Part shown: positions 33,146 through 42,420 of the stretch, one piece after another
How the letters are laid out: every line of letters starts with the position of its first letter
How positions within the stretch are numbered: position 1 is the stretch's first letter
Assembly (NCBI GenBank): GCA_905479575.1
Contig: CAJQNB010000059.1
Coordinates: 1-64,000, forward strand
Direction: 5' to 3'
Length of the DNA stretch: 64,000 bases
From: an uncultured Pseudophaeobacter sp.
GTDB lineage: Bacteria > Pseudomonadota > Alphaproteobacteria > Rhodobacterales > Rhodobacteraceae
Translations under genes and position numbers: made by a program
The notes under the pieces: model-generated
Told to the model about the DNA's origin: nothing
What the model saw: only the letters and a program-made list of their open reading frames with translations
Database searches by the model: none

Positions 33146-34446
33146 GCCAGGACAGCGAATGGTCTGCCCGCAAGCCCCTGCTGATTGGCGCCGTGAGCCT
33201 GCTTATCCTGTTGGGCGGTTTTGGGACCTGGGCGGTGATGTCGTCTATTGCCGGGGCGGTTGTTGCCTCTGGCCGTATCGAGGTGGATCGCAACCGGCAG
33301 GTCGTGCAGCATCTGGATGGCGGTATTGTCGCCGAGATCCTGGTGGATGAGGGCGACAGCGTCGCTCTCGGCCAGATGTTGCTACGTCTCGACGCCAAGG
33401 AGTTGCGCTCGCAACTGGCCATTATCGAGGGCCAGTTGTTTGAAATGATGGCGCGGCGCGGACGGCTGGAAGCGGAACGTGACAGCGCCAAAGAGGTTAC
33501 CTTTGATGCGGAGCTGTTGGCTCTGACCGAGACCCGTCCGGCGGTGCTTGATCTGGTAGAGGGTCAGCGCCGTCTGTTTGTGGCCCGCGAAGAATCCATT
33601 GCCCGTGAAATTGAACAGCTGGACAAACGCAGCTCGCAGACGCGGGATCAGATCACCGGGATCAAGGCACAGCAGGCCTCGATGGAGCAGCAGCTGGAGT
33701 TGATCGCCGAGGAGCTGAAGAACCAGACAATTCTGCTGGACCGGGGGCTGGCGCAGGCGGGGACTGTGCTCAACCTGCGCCGCACCGAGGCCGATCTGAG
33801 TGGCCGTTTGGGAGAGCTGATCGCCACCGAGGCCCAGGCCTTGGGGCGGATTACCGAGACTGAGATCGTGATCCTGAAACTGGGCTCGACCCGGCGGGAA
33901 GAGGCGATCACCCAGCTGCGCGATCTGCGGTTTCAGGAATTGGAGCTGGGCGAAAACCGCCGCACCCTGCTGGAGCGCCTGGACCGGCTGGATATCACCG
34001 CACCGGTTTCGGGAATTGTCTATGACATGCAGGTTCACACCCCCCGTTCGGTAATCCGGGCGGCAGACCCGGTGCTTTATCTGGTGCCGCAGGACCGCCC
34101 GCTGGTGATCGTGGCGCAGGTGTCGCCCACGGATATCGAACAGATCTATGTCGGGCAGGATGTGACGCTGAAATTTTCGTCTCTGGATCAGCGCAATACC
34201 CCGGATCTCTATGGTAAGGTCATGCAGGTCTCGGCGGATGCATTTGAGGACCAGAACACCAGGGCCTCTTTTTACCGGGCTGAAATAGAACTGAACGCAG
34301 AGGAGGCGCAGCGCCTGCCCAAAGGTACGGTGCTTATTCCCGGCATGCCGGTGGAAAGCTATATCCGCACCCAGGATCGTTCGCCGCTGACCTATCTGGT
34401 GAAACCCCTGGCCGACTATTTTGTCAAAGCCTTCCGCGAAGACTGA
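33142..34446 (+). CDS. HlyD-family type I secretion adaptor
   Basis: 434 residues, periplasmic membrane-fusion protein bridging the ABC exporter to an outer-membrane TolC. One N-terminal transmembrane segment ([20 protein letters not shown]), lipoyl half-motifs ([22 protein letters not shown] and [15 protein letters not shown]), a long coiled-coil hairpin (about 95-285, rich in E, L, Q and R), and the beta-barrel ending [21 protein letters not shown]. It overlaps the ABC gene by four bases. Confidence 0.92.
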   Translation: MSQDSEWSARKPLLIGAVSLLILLGGFGTWAVMSSIAGAVVASGRIEVDRNRQVVQHLDGGIVAEILVDEGDSVALGQMLLRLDAKELRSQLAIIEGQLFEMMARRGRLEAERDSAKEVTFDAELLALTETRPAVLDLVEGQRRLFVAREESIAREIEQLDKRSSQTRDQITGIKAQQASMEQQLELIAEELKNQTILLDRGLAQAGTVLNLRRTEADLSGRLGELIATEAQALGRITETEIVILKLGSTRREEAITQLRDLRFQELELGENRRTLLERLDRLDITAPVSGIVYDMQVHTPRSVIRAADPVLYLVPQDRPLVIVAQVSPTDIEQIYVGQDVTLKFSSLDQRNTPDLYGKVMQVSADAFEDQNTRASFYRAEIELNAEEAQRLPKGTVLIPGMPVESYIRTQDRSPLTYLVKPLADYFVKAFRED

Positions 34447-34544
34447 TGCCCCGGTGCTGGTGGCTGTTGTCGTTTTTGGTCTTTCCGGCGGGGGTCATCA
34501 GCGCTAGCGTCGCCGCGAAACATCGGCGTTGAAGGAGCGTGACC

Positions 34545-35003
34545 ATGAGCATCGAAGCAAACCTAAAAGACCTGGGCATCACCCTGCCAGAGGCCCCGGC
34601 CCCGGCGGCCAACTATGTGCCTTTTGTCGTTGTGGGTGACATGGTCTATGTCTCCGGGCAGATCTCTGCGGATGAAAACGGCTTGATCACCGGCACCCTG
34701 GGCGCGGATCTGGATGTGGAGGCCGGTCAGGCCGCCGCCAAGCGCTGTGCCATCTCCCTGCTGGCGCAGCTGAAAGCCGCCTGCGGTGGCGATCTTGAAC
34801 GCCTGGTGCGGGTGGTGAAGCTGGGCGCATTTGTCAATTCCACTGCGGATTTCACCCAGCAGCCACAGGTGGTAAATGGCGCGTCAGATTTCCTGGTTGC
34901 CGCACTGGGTGACGCTGGCCGCCACGCGCGCTCGGCCGTTAGCTCGCCGTCGTTGCCACTGGGGGTGGCGGTTGAAATCGACGCGGTGTTCCAGATCAAA
35001 TGA
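34545..35003 (+). CDS. RidA family protein
   Basis: 152 residues from ATG 34545, with GAAGGAG upstream; a GTG two codons earlier is less likely. YjgF/RidA fold: NYVPFVVVGDMVYVSGQIS, AKRCAISLLAQLKAA and RHARSAVSSPSLPLGVAVEIDAVF. RidA proteins hydrolyse reactive enamine/imine intermediates from PLP enzymes. This is the longer (about 150-residue) subfamily. The next gene overlaps by ATGA, so the two are coupled. Confidence 0.9.
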   Translation: MSIEANLKDLGITLPEAPAPAANYVPFVVVGDMVYVSGQISADENGLITGTLGADLDVEAGQAAAKRCAISLLAQLKAACGGDLERLVRVVKLGAFVNSTADFTQQPQVVNGASDFLVAALGDAGRHARSAVSSPSLPLGVAVEIDAVFQIK

Positions 35004-35773
35004 TCCCAAAACTCCCTGCTGACCTGCTGTCGCTGCCTGTTGCCCATCGGGCGCTGCATGATGTGACGGATGGACGGCCCGAGAACAGCCGCGCGGCCAT
35101 CCGCGCGGCGATTGCGGCGGGCTATGCGATCGAAATTGATTTGCAGCGCTCCAGCGATGGCTGTCCCATGGTGTTTCATGACGAAGACCTGGACCGCCTG
35201 ACCGAGGCCACAGGTTTGGTCGCGGCCCGCAGCCGGGCAGAGCTGGAACAGATCCCGCTAAAAGGTGGCGACGGCGAGTGTATACCGACCCTGGCCGAGG
35301 TGCTGGATCTGGTGGCCGGTCAGGTACCGCTACTGATTGAGATTAAGGACCAGGATGGCAATCTGGGCCCCAATGTGGGCGATCTGGAAGCAGCCACAGC
35401 CAAGGTCCTGCAGGGCTATGAGGGAACAGTCGCCCTGATGTCGTTCAATCCACATTCGACCGCTGCATTGGCGCAATACGCGCCCCATATTGCGCGGGGT
35501 TTGGTGACCAGCGCGTATGACCCGACGGACTGGACCCCGGTTCCCAAAGCCACCTGTGAGCGGCTGCGCGACATCCCCGATTTTGACAGCAGCCAGTCCA
35601 GCTTTATCAGCCACGAGGTGGGGGATCTGTCGCGTCAGCGGGTGCAGGGTTTGCGCGCCGCTGGGGTGCCGGTTCTATGCTGGACGGTGAAAAGCCGTGC
35701 AGCCGAGGACGAGGCGCGCAAATGGGTGGATAATGTTACTTTTGAACAATATCTTTCGCCGCTGCCGGCTTGA
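35000..35773 (+). CDS. Glycerophosphodiester phosphodiesterase family protein
   Basis: 257 residues, cytoplasmic TIM-barrel phosphodiesterase (UgpQ-like). Active-site elements: AHRALHDVTDGRPENS (His and Glu), EIDLQRSSDGCPMVFHDEDLDRLT (Glu, Asp, His) and PLLIEIKDQDG (Glu, Lys). GVPVLCWTV near the end is a family signature. No signal peptide. It overlaps ridA by four bases. Glycerophosphodiesters would be cleaved to glycerol-3-phosphate and an alcohol. Confidence 0.88.
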   Translation: MIPKLPADLLSLPVAHRALHDVTDGRPENSRAAIRAAIAAGYAIEIDLQRSSDGCPMVFHDEDLDRLTEATGLVAARSRAELEQIPLKGGDGECIPTLAEVLDLVAGQVPLLIEIKDQDGNLGPNVGDLEAATAKVLQGYEGTVALMSFNPHSTAALAQYAPHIARGLVTSAYDPTDWTPVPKATCERLRDIPDFDSSQSSFISHEVGDLSRQRVQGLRAAGVPVLCWTVKSRAAEDEARKWVDNVTFEQYLSPLPA

Positions 35774-35819
35774 TCAACGCGATACGCTGCTCAAATAGTG
35801 TCAGGAGCAGGGAGAGTTT

Positions 35820-37007
35820 ATGGATCACAAACCAGTTGAAATTCGCGTGCTTGGCAGCCTGTCGCAGATTGCGGCAGCGGATTGGGATGCCTGTGCCTGC
35901 CCGGAAGCCTTTGATGGCGGGCGTCCTTTGGATCCCTTTACCACCTACCGGTTTCTCAGCGCGTTAGAGCAAAGCGGGTCGGTAGGGCCGGGCACGGGAT
36001 GGCAGCCGCAATATCTGACCGCCTCTCTCGACGGGGCCTTGATTGCCTGCGCGCCGCTCTATGCCAAATCGCACAGCCAGGGCGAATATATCTTTGATCA
36101 CAACTGGGGCCATGCCTATGAGCAGGCCGGCGGGCGCTATTATCCCAAGCTGCAGATCGCAGTGCCCTTTACCCCCGCTACGGGGCGACGGTTGCTGGTG
36201 CGGCCCGGCTATGAGGGCATTGGCCAGTCGGCCCTGGTGCAGGGGGCGGTGCAGCTGGCGGGCGACAACCAGGTCTCATCCCTGCATGTGACCTTTTGCA
36301 CCTCACAAGAGGCGCAGATCGGCACTGAGATGGGGCTGATGCCACGGGTCAGCCAACAGTTTCACTGGCTCAACGATGGTTATGCGGATTTTGACGGCTT
36401 TCTGGCGGAGCTGTCGTCGCGCAAGCGTAAAAATATCCGCAAGGAACGCGCCCAGGCTCAGAGCTTTGGTGGCACAATCCACAGCTATACCGGGGAGCAG
36501 CTCCGCCCGGAGCACTGGGATGCCTTCTGGGCCTTTTATCAGGATACCGGATCGCGCAAATGGGGCACACCCTATCTGACGCGGGAGTTCTTTTCGATCA
36601 TTCACGAAACCATGGCGGATGATCTGCATCTCATTTTGGCGGAACGCGATGGTTATCCGGTTGCGGGGGCGTTGAATTTCATCGGGCGTGAGACCCTATA
36701 TGGGCGCTACTGGGGCTGCCTGGAACATCACCCCTGTTTACACTTTGAATTATGCTACTATCAGGCCATTGATTTTGCCATTGCCAATCAGCTGTTACGG
36801 GTTGAGGCTGGCGCGCAGGGCGAACACAAACTGGCGCGTGGCTATCTGCCAGTGGAGACACACAGCCTGCATTGGATCGGTGATGCAGGGTTTGCCGAGG
36901 CCGTTGGCCGGTATCTGGAAGCCGAGCGGGCAGCGGTGGCAGAAGAGGTCGAGGTGCTGACCAGCTATGGGCCGTTTCGCAAAGCAGAAGTGGAGGAACA
37001 GGAATGA
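35820..37007 (+). CDS. GNAT-fold protein, COG3146/DUF482 family
   Basis: 395 residues, peptidogalycan-biosynthesis-type (FemAB-like) acyltransferase. Recognisable family blocks: [36 protein letters not shown]-like [38 protein letters not shown] and [38 protein letters not shown]. Function unproven; aminoacyl or acetyl transfer is inferred from fold. GGGAGAG precedes the ATG. It overlaps phhB by four bases. Confidence 0.83.
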   Translation: MDHKPVEIRVLGSLSQIAAADWDACACPEAFDGGRPLDPFTTYRFLSALEQSGSVGPGTGWQPQYLTASLDGALIACAPLYAKSHSQGEYIFDHNWGHAYEQAGGRYYPKLQIAVPFTPATGRRLLVRPGYEGIGQSALVQGAVQLAGDNQVSSLHVTFCTSQEAQIGTEMGLMPRVSQQFHWLNDGYADFDGFLAELSSRKRKNIRKERAQAQSFGGTIHSYTGEQLRPEHWDAFWAFYQDTGSRKWGTPYLTREFFSIIHETMADDLHLILAERDGYPVAGALNFIGRETLYGRYWGCLEHHPCLHFELCYYQAIDFAIANQLLRVEAGAQGEHKLARGYLPVETHSLHWIGDAGFAEAVGRYLEAERAAVAEEVEVLTSYGPFRKAEVEEQE

Positions 37008-37297
37008 CTGAGAAACTATCAGAGGCCACGCGCGGGCCGCTACTGGATCCGCTGTTTGCAACCGGATGGCAGATGGTCGAGGGGCGCGATGCCCTGACCA
37101 AGACCTTCACGTTTGACAGTTTTGTCGACGCCTTTGGCTGGATGACCCGTGCCGCGATCTGGGCTGAAAAATGGGACCACCATCCAGAATGGAGCAATAT
37201 CTACAATCAGGTAACGGTCGTGCTCACCACCCATGACGTGGAGGGGGTCTCGGCACTGGATGCCAAGCTGGCGCGGAAATTCGATAGCCTGGTCTGA
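37004..37297 (+). CDS. phhB: Pterin-4a-carbinolamine dehydratase
   Basis: 97 residues. It dehydrates 4a-hydroxytetrahydrobiopterin in pterin recycling. The active-site histidines are in [27 protein letters not shown], diagnostic for the family. Length is usual (about 95-105). It overlaps the GNAT-like gene by ATGA. A phenylalanine hydroxylase is not nearby. A 13-bp repeat array begins at the stop codon. Confidence 0.93.
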   Translation: MTEKLSEATRGPLLDPLFATGWQMVEGRDALTKTFTFDSFVDAFGWMTRAAIWAEKWDHHPEWSNIYNQVTVVLTTHDVEGVSALDAKLARKFDSLV

Positions 37298-37335
37298 AAT
37301 TTTGGCCTTAAATTTTGGCCTGAAACTCTGGCCTG
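37297..37335 (+). repeat. Three 13-bp tandem repeats at phhB stop
   Basis: AAATTTTGGCCTT (37297-37309), AAATTTTGGCCTG (37310-37322) and AAACTCTGGCCTG (37323-37335). The first begins on the last base of the phhB stop codon. The unit is not a multiple of three. Confidence 0.8.
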
Positions 37336-37347
37336 AGATCAAAAATG

Positions 37348-37382
37348 CGGCTGCCCAAGCGATAGGCTCGGGCAGCCGTTTT
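37348..37382. terminator. Bidirectional terminator phhB/peroxiredoxin
   Basis: CGGCTGCCC (37348-37356) pairs with GGGCAGCCG (37370-37378), then TTTTGC on the plus strand; on the minus strand the same stem leads to CATTTTTG. It lies between convergent genes. Confidence 0.88.
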
Positions 37383-37385
37383 GCA

Positions 37386-37874
37386 TCAGCCAATCGAGGC
37401 CAGCAGGCCTTCGCCAGCAGAGAGTTCGCACTGGCCGGGATTTTCTTCCATGTTGAGCTGGGTCACGACGCCATCCTCAACCAGCATTGCATAGCGCAGC
37501 GAGCGGCCAATCAGCCCGGCGGGCGGCGCGTCAAAGCGCATGCCGATTGCATCGGTAAAGGCGCTTTCGGCATCGGCCAGCATGGAAATTCCGGCAGCCG
37601 TGGCGCCGGTTGCTTCGCCCCAGGCCTGCATCACAAAGGGATCATTGGCCGAGATGCAGATGATCTCGTCGACGCCTTTGGCAGCAAACTGATCCTTGGT
37701 GCGGATAAAACTGGGCACATGGGCGGAATGACAGGTTGGGGTAAAGGCGCCGGGCACCGCAAAAATTGCGACTTTGCGCCCCTTTACCTTATCGGCCATC
37801 TGCACCTGTTCGGGGCCTTCAGCGCCCATTTGGGTGAGCGTTGCATCGGGCAGTTTCTCTCCAGCAGAAATCAT
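37386..37874 (-). CDS. Peroxiredoxin, Prx5 subfamily
   Basis: 162 residues, cytoplasmic thiol peroxidase for H2O2 and organic peroxides. Peroxidatic Cys48 lies in PGAFTPTCHSAHVP, a Prx5 hallmark. Cys73 (DEIICISAND) is the usual second Cys of this group, and the sequence ends ...AGEGLLASIG. Single gene, divergent from a FAD reductase with 99 bp between them. Thioredoxin or glutaredoxin is the likely reductant. Confidence 0.92.
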   Translation of the reverse strand: MISAGEKLPDATLTQMGAEGPEQVQMADKVKGRKVAIFAVPGAFTPTCHSAHVPSFIRTKDQFAAKGVDEIICISANDPFVMQAWGEATGATAAGISMLADAESAFTDAIGMRFDAPPAGLIGRSLRYAMLVEDGVVTQLNMEENPGQCELSAGEGLLASIG

Positions 37875-37973
37875 TGCGCGTTTCCTCTGTTGTGGTGATT
37901 GCGTTTAGGTTCTTCGCCCCTATAGGGTTACCACAACAGGAGACCAGAACCAGCGTGGGAGGCAAGAGGTGAA

Positions 37974-39185
37974 ATGAGTCACATCATTGTGATCGGAGCA
38001 GGACAGGCAGGATCGTCCTTGGTGGCGAAGCTGCGCAAGGATGGGTTTGAGGGCGAAATCACCTTGATTGGGGCCGAAAACACCCTGCCATATCAGCGCC
38101 CGCCGCTGTCTAAGGCCTATCTGCTGGGAGAGATGGAACTGGAGCGGCTGTTTCTGCGGCCTGAGAGTTTTTACGCTGACAACAACATTACCCTACGTCT
38201 CGGCACCGTGGTGACGGCGATTGATGCTGGGGCCAAGACCCTGAGCCTGGGCGATGAGGTGATTGCTTATGACCAGCTGGCCCTGACCACCGGATCGGAT
38301 CCACGGCAGCTGCCTGCCGCCATCGGCGGTGATCTTGGCGGGGTTTTTGTGGTGCGCAGCCTGGACGATGTGGATGCCATGGCGCCCTATGTGGTTGCGG
38401 GCAAGCGCGCCTTGATCGTTGGCGGTGGTTACATCGGGCTGGAGGCCGCAGCGGTCTGCGCCAAACGCGGGGTTGATGTCACCCTGGTGGAGATGGGCGA
38501 TCGCATCCTGCAGCGGGTCGCCGCGCCCGAGACCTCTGACTATTTCCGCGCTCTGCACCGGGATCACGGTGTGACCATCCTGGAAGGCACCGGGCTGGAC
38601 CATCTGGAAGGCGAGGCGGGCCATGTGACCCGCGCCGTCCTGGGCGACGGCTCCACTGTTGAGGTTGATTTTGTCGTTGTTGGCGTTGGTATCACCCCCA
38701 GCACCCAACTGGCGGCGCTGGCCGGGGTGGAGGTGGAGAATGGCATCAAGACCGATGCGCAGGGGCGCACATCTGACCCGTCGATCTGGTCCGCGGGGGA
38801 TTGTGCCTCTTTCCCGTATAAAGGCGGTCGTATCAGGCTGGAAAGCGTGCCAAACGCCATTGATCAGGCCGAGGTCGTGGCGCAGAACATGATGGGCGCG
38901 GGCAAGGACTATGTGGCAACGCCCTGGTTCTGGTCGGATCAGTATGATGTCAAACTACAGATCGCCGGCTTGAACACCGGGTTTGACAATGTTGTCACCC
39001 GCGCCGGTGACGGCCGGAGCACCTCGTTCTGGTACTATAAGGGCGATCAATTGGTTGCGGTGGACGCAATGAATGATCCGCGTGCCTATATGGTCGGCAA
39101 ACGGCTGATCGACATGGGCAAGACGGCAGATAAGGCGGCGGTGGCAGACGCTGCGGCGGATCTGAAACCCCTGCTGAAAGCATGA
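37974..39185 (+). CDS. FAD-dependent ferredoxin reductase-type oxidoreductase
   Basis: 403 residues, of the putidaredoxin/rhodocoxin reductase family. It has an N-terminal FAD motif GAGQAGSSLVAKLR, YQRPPLSKAYLLGE, an NAD motif IVGGGYIGLEAAAVCAKRG near 150, WSAGDCASF for FAD, and the C-terminal reductase domain with WFWSDQYDVKLQIAGL. It transfers electrons from NADH to a 2Fe-2S ferredoxin or rubredoxin, none of which is adjacent. It overlaps rsmD by four bases. Confidence 0.88.
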   Translation: MSHIIVIGAGQAGSSLVAKLRKDGFEGEITLIGAENTLPYQRPPLSKAYLLGEMELERLFLRPESFYADNNITLRLGTVVTAIDAGAKTLSLGDEVIAYDQLALTTGSDPRQLPAAIGGDLGGVFVVRSLDDVDAMAPYVVAGKRALIVGGGYIGLEAAAVCAKRGVDVTLVEMGDRILQRVAAPETSDYFRALHRDHGVTILEGTGLDHLEGEAGHVTRAVLGDGSTVEVDFVVVGVGITPSTQLAALAGVEVENGIKTDAQGRTSDPSIWSAGDCASFPYKGGRIRLESVPNAIDQAEVVAQNMMGAGKDYVATPWFWSDQYDVKLQIAGLNTGFDNVVTRAGDGRSTSFWYYKGDQLVAVDAMNDPRAYMVGKRLIDMGKTADKAAVADAAADLKPLLKA

Positions 39186-39742
39186 GGATCATCGCCGGGG
39201 ACTTTCGCGGTCGCGCCTTGGCGGCGCTGGGCAAGGGCGATGCGGGGGCACATCTGCGCCCCACCACTGACCGGGTGCGCGAGAGCCTGTTCAATGTGCT
39301 GGCGCATCAGGTTGATTTTGACGGGATGCGGGTGCTGGATCTTTTTGCCGGCACCGGTGCGTTGGGGCTCGAGGCCCTGTCACGCGGCGCCGAGAGCGTG
39401 ACATTTGTCGATGATGGCCGGGTATCGCAGGGGCTGATCGCCAACAATATCGACATCTGTCGCGCCGACGATCGCGCCAGCCTGATCCGGCGCGATGCGC
39501 TGAAGCTGGGGGAGAACCCGCAGGCGCCCTTTGATGTGGTGTTTCTCGATCCCCCCTATGGCAAAGGCCTGGGGGAAAAGGCCCTGAAGGCCGCCGAGGC
39601 TGGCGGCTGGATAGCGGAGGATGCGCTGATCATCTGGGAAGAAAACGCGGCGATGTCCCCTCCCGAAGGCTATGAGCTGCGAGACGCGCGCAAATATGGC
39701 GACAGCCATATTACCCTGTTGTTGCGGGGTGTGTCAGTCTGA
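39182..39742 (+). CDS. rsmD: 16S rRNA (guanine-N2)-methyltransferase RsmD
   Basis: 186 residues. It methylates G966 of 16S rRNA using SAM. MRIIAGDFRGRAL and LRPTTDRVRESLFNVL are RsmD-specific, DLFAGTGALGLEALSRGA is the SAM loop, and DPPYGKGLG is the catalytic motif IV. Length matches. Start overlaps the FAD reductase stop (ATGA). Confidence 0.94.
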   Translation: MRIIAGDFRGRALAALGKGDAGAHLRPTTDRVRESLFNVLAHQVDFDGMRVLDLFAGTGALGLEALSRGAESVTFVDDGRVSQGLIANNIDICRADDRASLIRRDALKLGENPQAPFDVVFLDPPYGKGLGEKALKAAEAGGWIAEDALIIWEENAAMSPPEGYELRDARKYGDSHITLLLRGVSV

Positions 39743-39844
39743 AACAGGCGCGGGGTAGATCGGGCGGTTTTGTGCCGGTACAGGGTTTGCATCAGGGTTT
39801 AGCGCGGGGCAGAATACCGGGGCTTTGCCTCAGGAATTCATGAC

Positions 39845-40507
39845 ATGCCTACGACCTTTCCAACGCCACAGCTGGTTATTTTTGATTGCGACGGGGTACT
39901 GGTCGATAGTGAACGGGTGTCAAATCAGGCGCTGGTCGACAATTTGTCCAGGCATGGGCTGGCGCTGAGCCTTGAACGCTCGATGCAGCTGTTTGTCGGT
40001 GGCACTATGACTGGGGTGATGCAGAAAGCCATCGCGCTTGGGGCGGACCTGCATGAGGGCTGGGTTGATGAAATCTATGGGGAAACCTATGCGGCGCTCA
40101 AGGCCGGTGTGGATCTGACGTCGGGTGTTACGGCGCTTTTGGCGGTCCTGGATCAGCATCAAATCCCCTGCTGTGTGGCGTCCAATGGCAGCGAAGACAA
40201 GATGCGCATCACCCTGGGGCAGAACGGGCTGTGGCAGCGGTTTCACCCCAGTGCGATGTTTTCAGCCCATTCCCTGGGCGTGGCAAAACCGGATCCGGGG
40301 CTTTTTTTGGCGGCGGCCAGCCATTTTGGCATACAGGCGCGCGACTGTCTGGTGATCGAAGACAGCGCCACCGGGGCTACGGCGGCGGCGCGGGCTGGTA
40401 TGCGGTGTCTTGGCTTTGCGCCCGAGGGCGGTGGCGCGGATCTGGCGACGGCGGGTGCTGAGGTCTTTTCCCATATGTCTGATGTCCCGGCCTTGATCGG
40501 GCTTTGA
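39845..40507 (+). CDS. HAD-superfamily phosphatase (subfamily IA)
   Basis: 220 residues. Nucleophile motif FDCDGVLVDSE (Asp14, Asp16), motif II in CVASNGSEDK, motif III Lys in LGVAKPDPGLF, and motif IV VIEDSATGATAAARAG. The cap is C1 type. Phosphoglycolate phosphatase/YieH-like; the substrate cannot be fixed. Standing next to no clear pathway genes. It ends in a bidirectional terminator shared with map. Confidence 0.86.
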   Translation: MPTTFPTPQLVIFDCDGVLVDSERVSNQALVDNLSRHGLALSLERSMQLFVGGTMTGVMQKAIALGADLHEGWVDEIYGETYAALKAGVDLTSGVTALLAVLDQHQIPCCVASNGSEDKMRITLGQNGLWQRFHPSAMFSAHSLGVAKPDPGLFLAAASHFGIQARDCLVIEDSATGATAAARAGMRCLGFAPEGGGADLATAGAEVFSHMSDVPALIGL

Positions 40508-40528
40508 GCAAACTCCTTTCCCCAAATG

Positions 40529-40557
40529 AAAAGCCCCAACCGAGGGTCGGGGCTTTT
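40529..40557. terminator. Bidirectional terminator HAD/map
   Basis: AAAAGCCCC (40529-40537) and GGGGCTTTT (40549-40557) are perfectly paired, with an inner ACC-GAG-GGT stem. A and T runs on both sides suit both convergent genes. Confidence 0.9.
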
Positions 40558-40583
40558 GATATCAGGGCGCCGGGGCGGAGGTC

Positions 40584-41393
40584 CTAGCCGTAGGTCGGGT
40601 GGAACTTGCCGCCGGGGGAGAGGGTGAAAATGTCAAACCCGTCTGCGGTGACGCCAATGGAATGTTCAAACTGCGCCGACAGGGATTTGTCGCGGGTGAC
40701 AGCGGTCCATTCATCGGCGAGGATCTTGGTCTCGGGGCGGCCCAGATTGATCATCGGCTCGATGGTAAAGAACATGCCCTCTTCCAGCTTTGGGCCGGTA
40801 CCGGGGCGGCCATAGTGCAACACATTGGGCGGCGCATGAAACACCAGCCCCAAACCATGGCCGCAGAAATCGCGCACCACGCTCATCCGTTGGCTTTCAG
40901 CATAGGATTGGATGGCATGACCGATGTCGCCAAAGGTATTGCCGGGCTTCACCACCTCGATCCCTTTCATCAGGCTGTCATGGGTCACCTGAATCAGGCG
41001 CTCGGCCTTGCGCGACAGTTTACCCGCAACAAACATCCGCGAGGTATCGCCAAACCAGCCATCCACGATGACGGTCACGTCGATATTGAGGATGTCGCCA
41101 TCTTTCAGCTTTTTGTCACTGGGGATACCGTGGCAGACCACGTGGTTTACTGAAATGCAGCTGGCGTGCTGATAGCCCTTGTAGCCGATGGTGGCAGATT
41201 TTGCCCCGGCCTCCTCGACCATATTGGTGATGAGCCGGTCGATCTCTCCGGTGGTCTGCCCTGGAAAAACATGCTGTGCGATGTCATCCAGAATCTGCGC
41301 GGCCAGCTTCCCGGCCACATGCATGCCGGAAAAATCGGCTTCCTGGTAAATGCGAATGCCGTCTTTGGTGGTGCGGCCGTCTTTCGATCTCAT
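40584..41393 (-). CDS. map: Methionine aminopeptidase, type I
   Basis: 269 residues from ATG 41393 (a TTG codon precedes it in frame). It removes N-terminal Met from nascent proteins. Metal ligands are recognisable in DVTVIVDGWFGDTSRMF (two Asp), GHGLGLVFHAPP (His), FTIEPMIN (Glu) and SAQFEHSIGVT (Glu). SVNHVVCHGIPSD is the typical upstream block. Divergent from sfsA, with 299 bp between them in which I see no gene. Confidence 0.95.
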   Translation of the reverse strand: MRSKDGRTTKDGIRIYQEADFSGMHVAGKLAAQILDDIAQHVFPGQTTGEIDRLITNMVEEAGAKSATIGYKGYQHASCISVNHVVCHGIPSDKKLKDGDILNIDVTVIVDGWFGDTSRMFVAGKLSRKAERLIQVTHDSLMKGIEVVKPGNTFGDIGHAIQSYAESQRMSVVRDFCGHGLGLVFHAPPNVLHYGRPGTGPKLEEGMFFTIEPMINLGRPETKILADEWTAVTRDKSLSAQFEHSIGVTADGFDIFTLSPGGKFHPTYG

Positions 41394-41692
41394 CAAGCTG
41401 GGCTCCGTAGGCGTGTCTCTTGGGGACTATGTAAGGGGATTTGGTTAAAAGAACCAGAGCCGCCGTTGTAAAACCGGGGCTGGGGGCTGGTGCAGGTCAG
41501 GCTGCTGGCAGCCTTGGCCCAGGGCGATCTTTTGCACAGAATTGCATCTGCGTTAGATCAGCCCCCGCGTCCGCAATATAGTACGCCGTCTAAAACGACC
41601 GCGTATCCCTGTCTGTGGGCGCGGATGCAGATTGTCCTGATTGATCGAGAATGTTGCTTTGACACCCTTTGCGGCTGCGATAGGAAGATAAA

Positions 41693-42394
41693 ATGAAATT
41701 TTCTACGCCTCTCATCCCGGCCACCTTGATCCGGCGCTACAAGCGATTTTTGGCCGATTGTCTGCTGCCAGATGGCCAGGAAATCACCGCCCACTGCCCC
41801 AACCCCGGTTCGATGACCGGGCTGGCAGAGCCGGGCATGCGGATCTGGCTGGAGCCCAACAATGATCCGCGCAAAAAGCTGAAATACGGCTGGCGATTGG
41901 TTGAGCATGGGAACGGACATTTCTCAGGCATTGATACTGCGGTTCCCAACCGGGTTTTGCGTTCCGCCCTTGAGGCTCAGAAAATCACCGAGCTGGCTGA
42001 CTACAAAACCGTACAGCCCGAAGTGAAATATGGTGAAAACAGCCGCATTGATTTTCTTCTGACTCAGCCCGGTTTTCCGGCCTGCTATGTCGAGGTCAAG
42101 AGCGTCACGCTGATGCGGCAACCGGGCGTGGCGGAGTTTCCCGATAGTGTGACTAAACGGGGCACAAAACACCTGGAAGAACTGGCCCGTATGGTAGAGC
42201 AAGGGCACCGGGCGGTGATGCTCTATCTTGTGCAACGCACAGATTGCGACCGCTTTCAGCTCGCTGATGATATCGACCCGGCCTATGCGCGGGCCTTTGA
42301 TCATGCGCAAATCTGTGGCGTTGAGCGGCTTGTTTACAGCACTCAGATCAGCCCGCATGAGATAACTGTGGCGGCACCTGTCGTTGGGGTGTGA
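41693..42394 (+). CDS. sfsA: SfsA-family DNA/RNA nuclease-like protein
   Basis: 233 residues. SfsA signatures: RRYKRFLADC, AHCPNPGSMTGL, YGENSRIDFLL and CYVEVKSVTLM (restriction-endonuclease-like core with Asp, Glu and Lys), then FPDSVTKRGTKHLEEL. First described as a sugar fermentation stimulation protein in E. coli; the biological role is unsettled. Single gene with a following stem. Confidence 0.93.
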   Translation: MKFSTPLIPATLIRRYKRFLADCLLPDGQEITAHCPNPGSMTGLAEPGMRIWLEPNNDPRKKLKYGWRLVEHGNGHFSGIDTAVPNRVLRSALEAQKITELADYKTVQPEVKYGENSRIDFLLTQPGFPACYVEVKSVTLMRQPGVAEFPDSVTKRGTKHLEELARMVEQGHRAVMLYLVQRTDCDRFQLADDIDPAYARAFDHAQICGVERLVYSTQISPHEITVAAPVVGV

Positions 42395-42419
42395 CTGGCC
42401 ATTTTGCCAAATGGCCAGT
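42394..42419. terminator. 11-bp stem at sfsA/FMN-reductase junction
   Basis: ACTGGCCATTT-TGCC-AAATGGCCAGT is a perfect stem starting on the last base of the sfsA stop and ending just before the convergent gene's stop at 42421. Only TT follows, so it may act as a weak two-way terminator or RNA end protector. Confidence 0.65.
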
Positions 42420-42420
42420 T

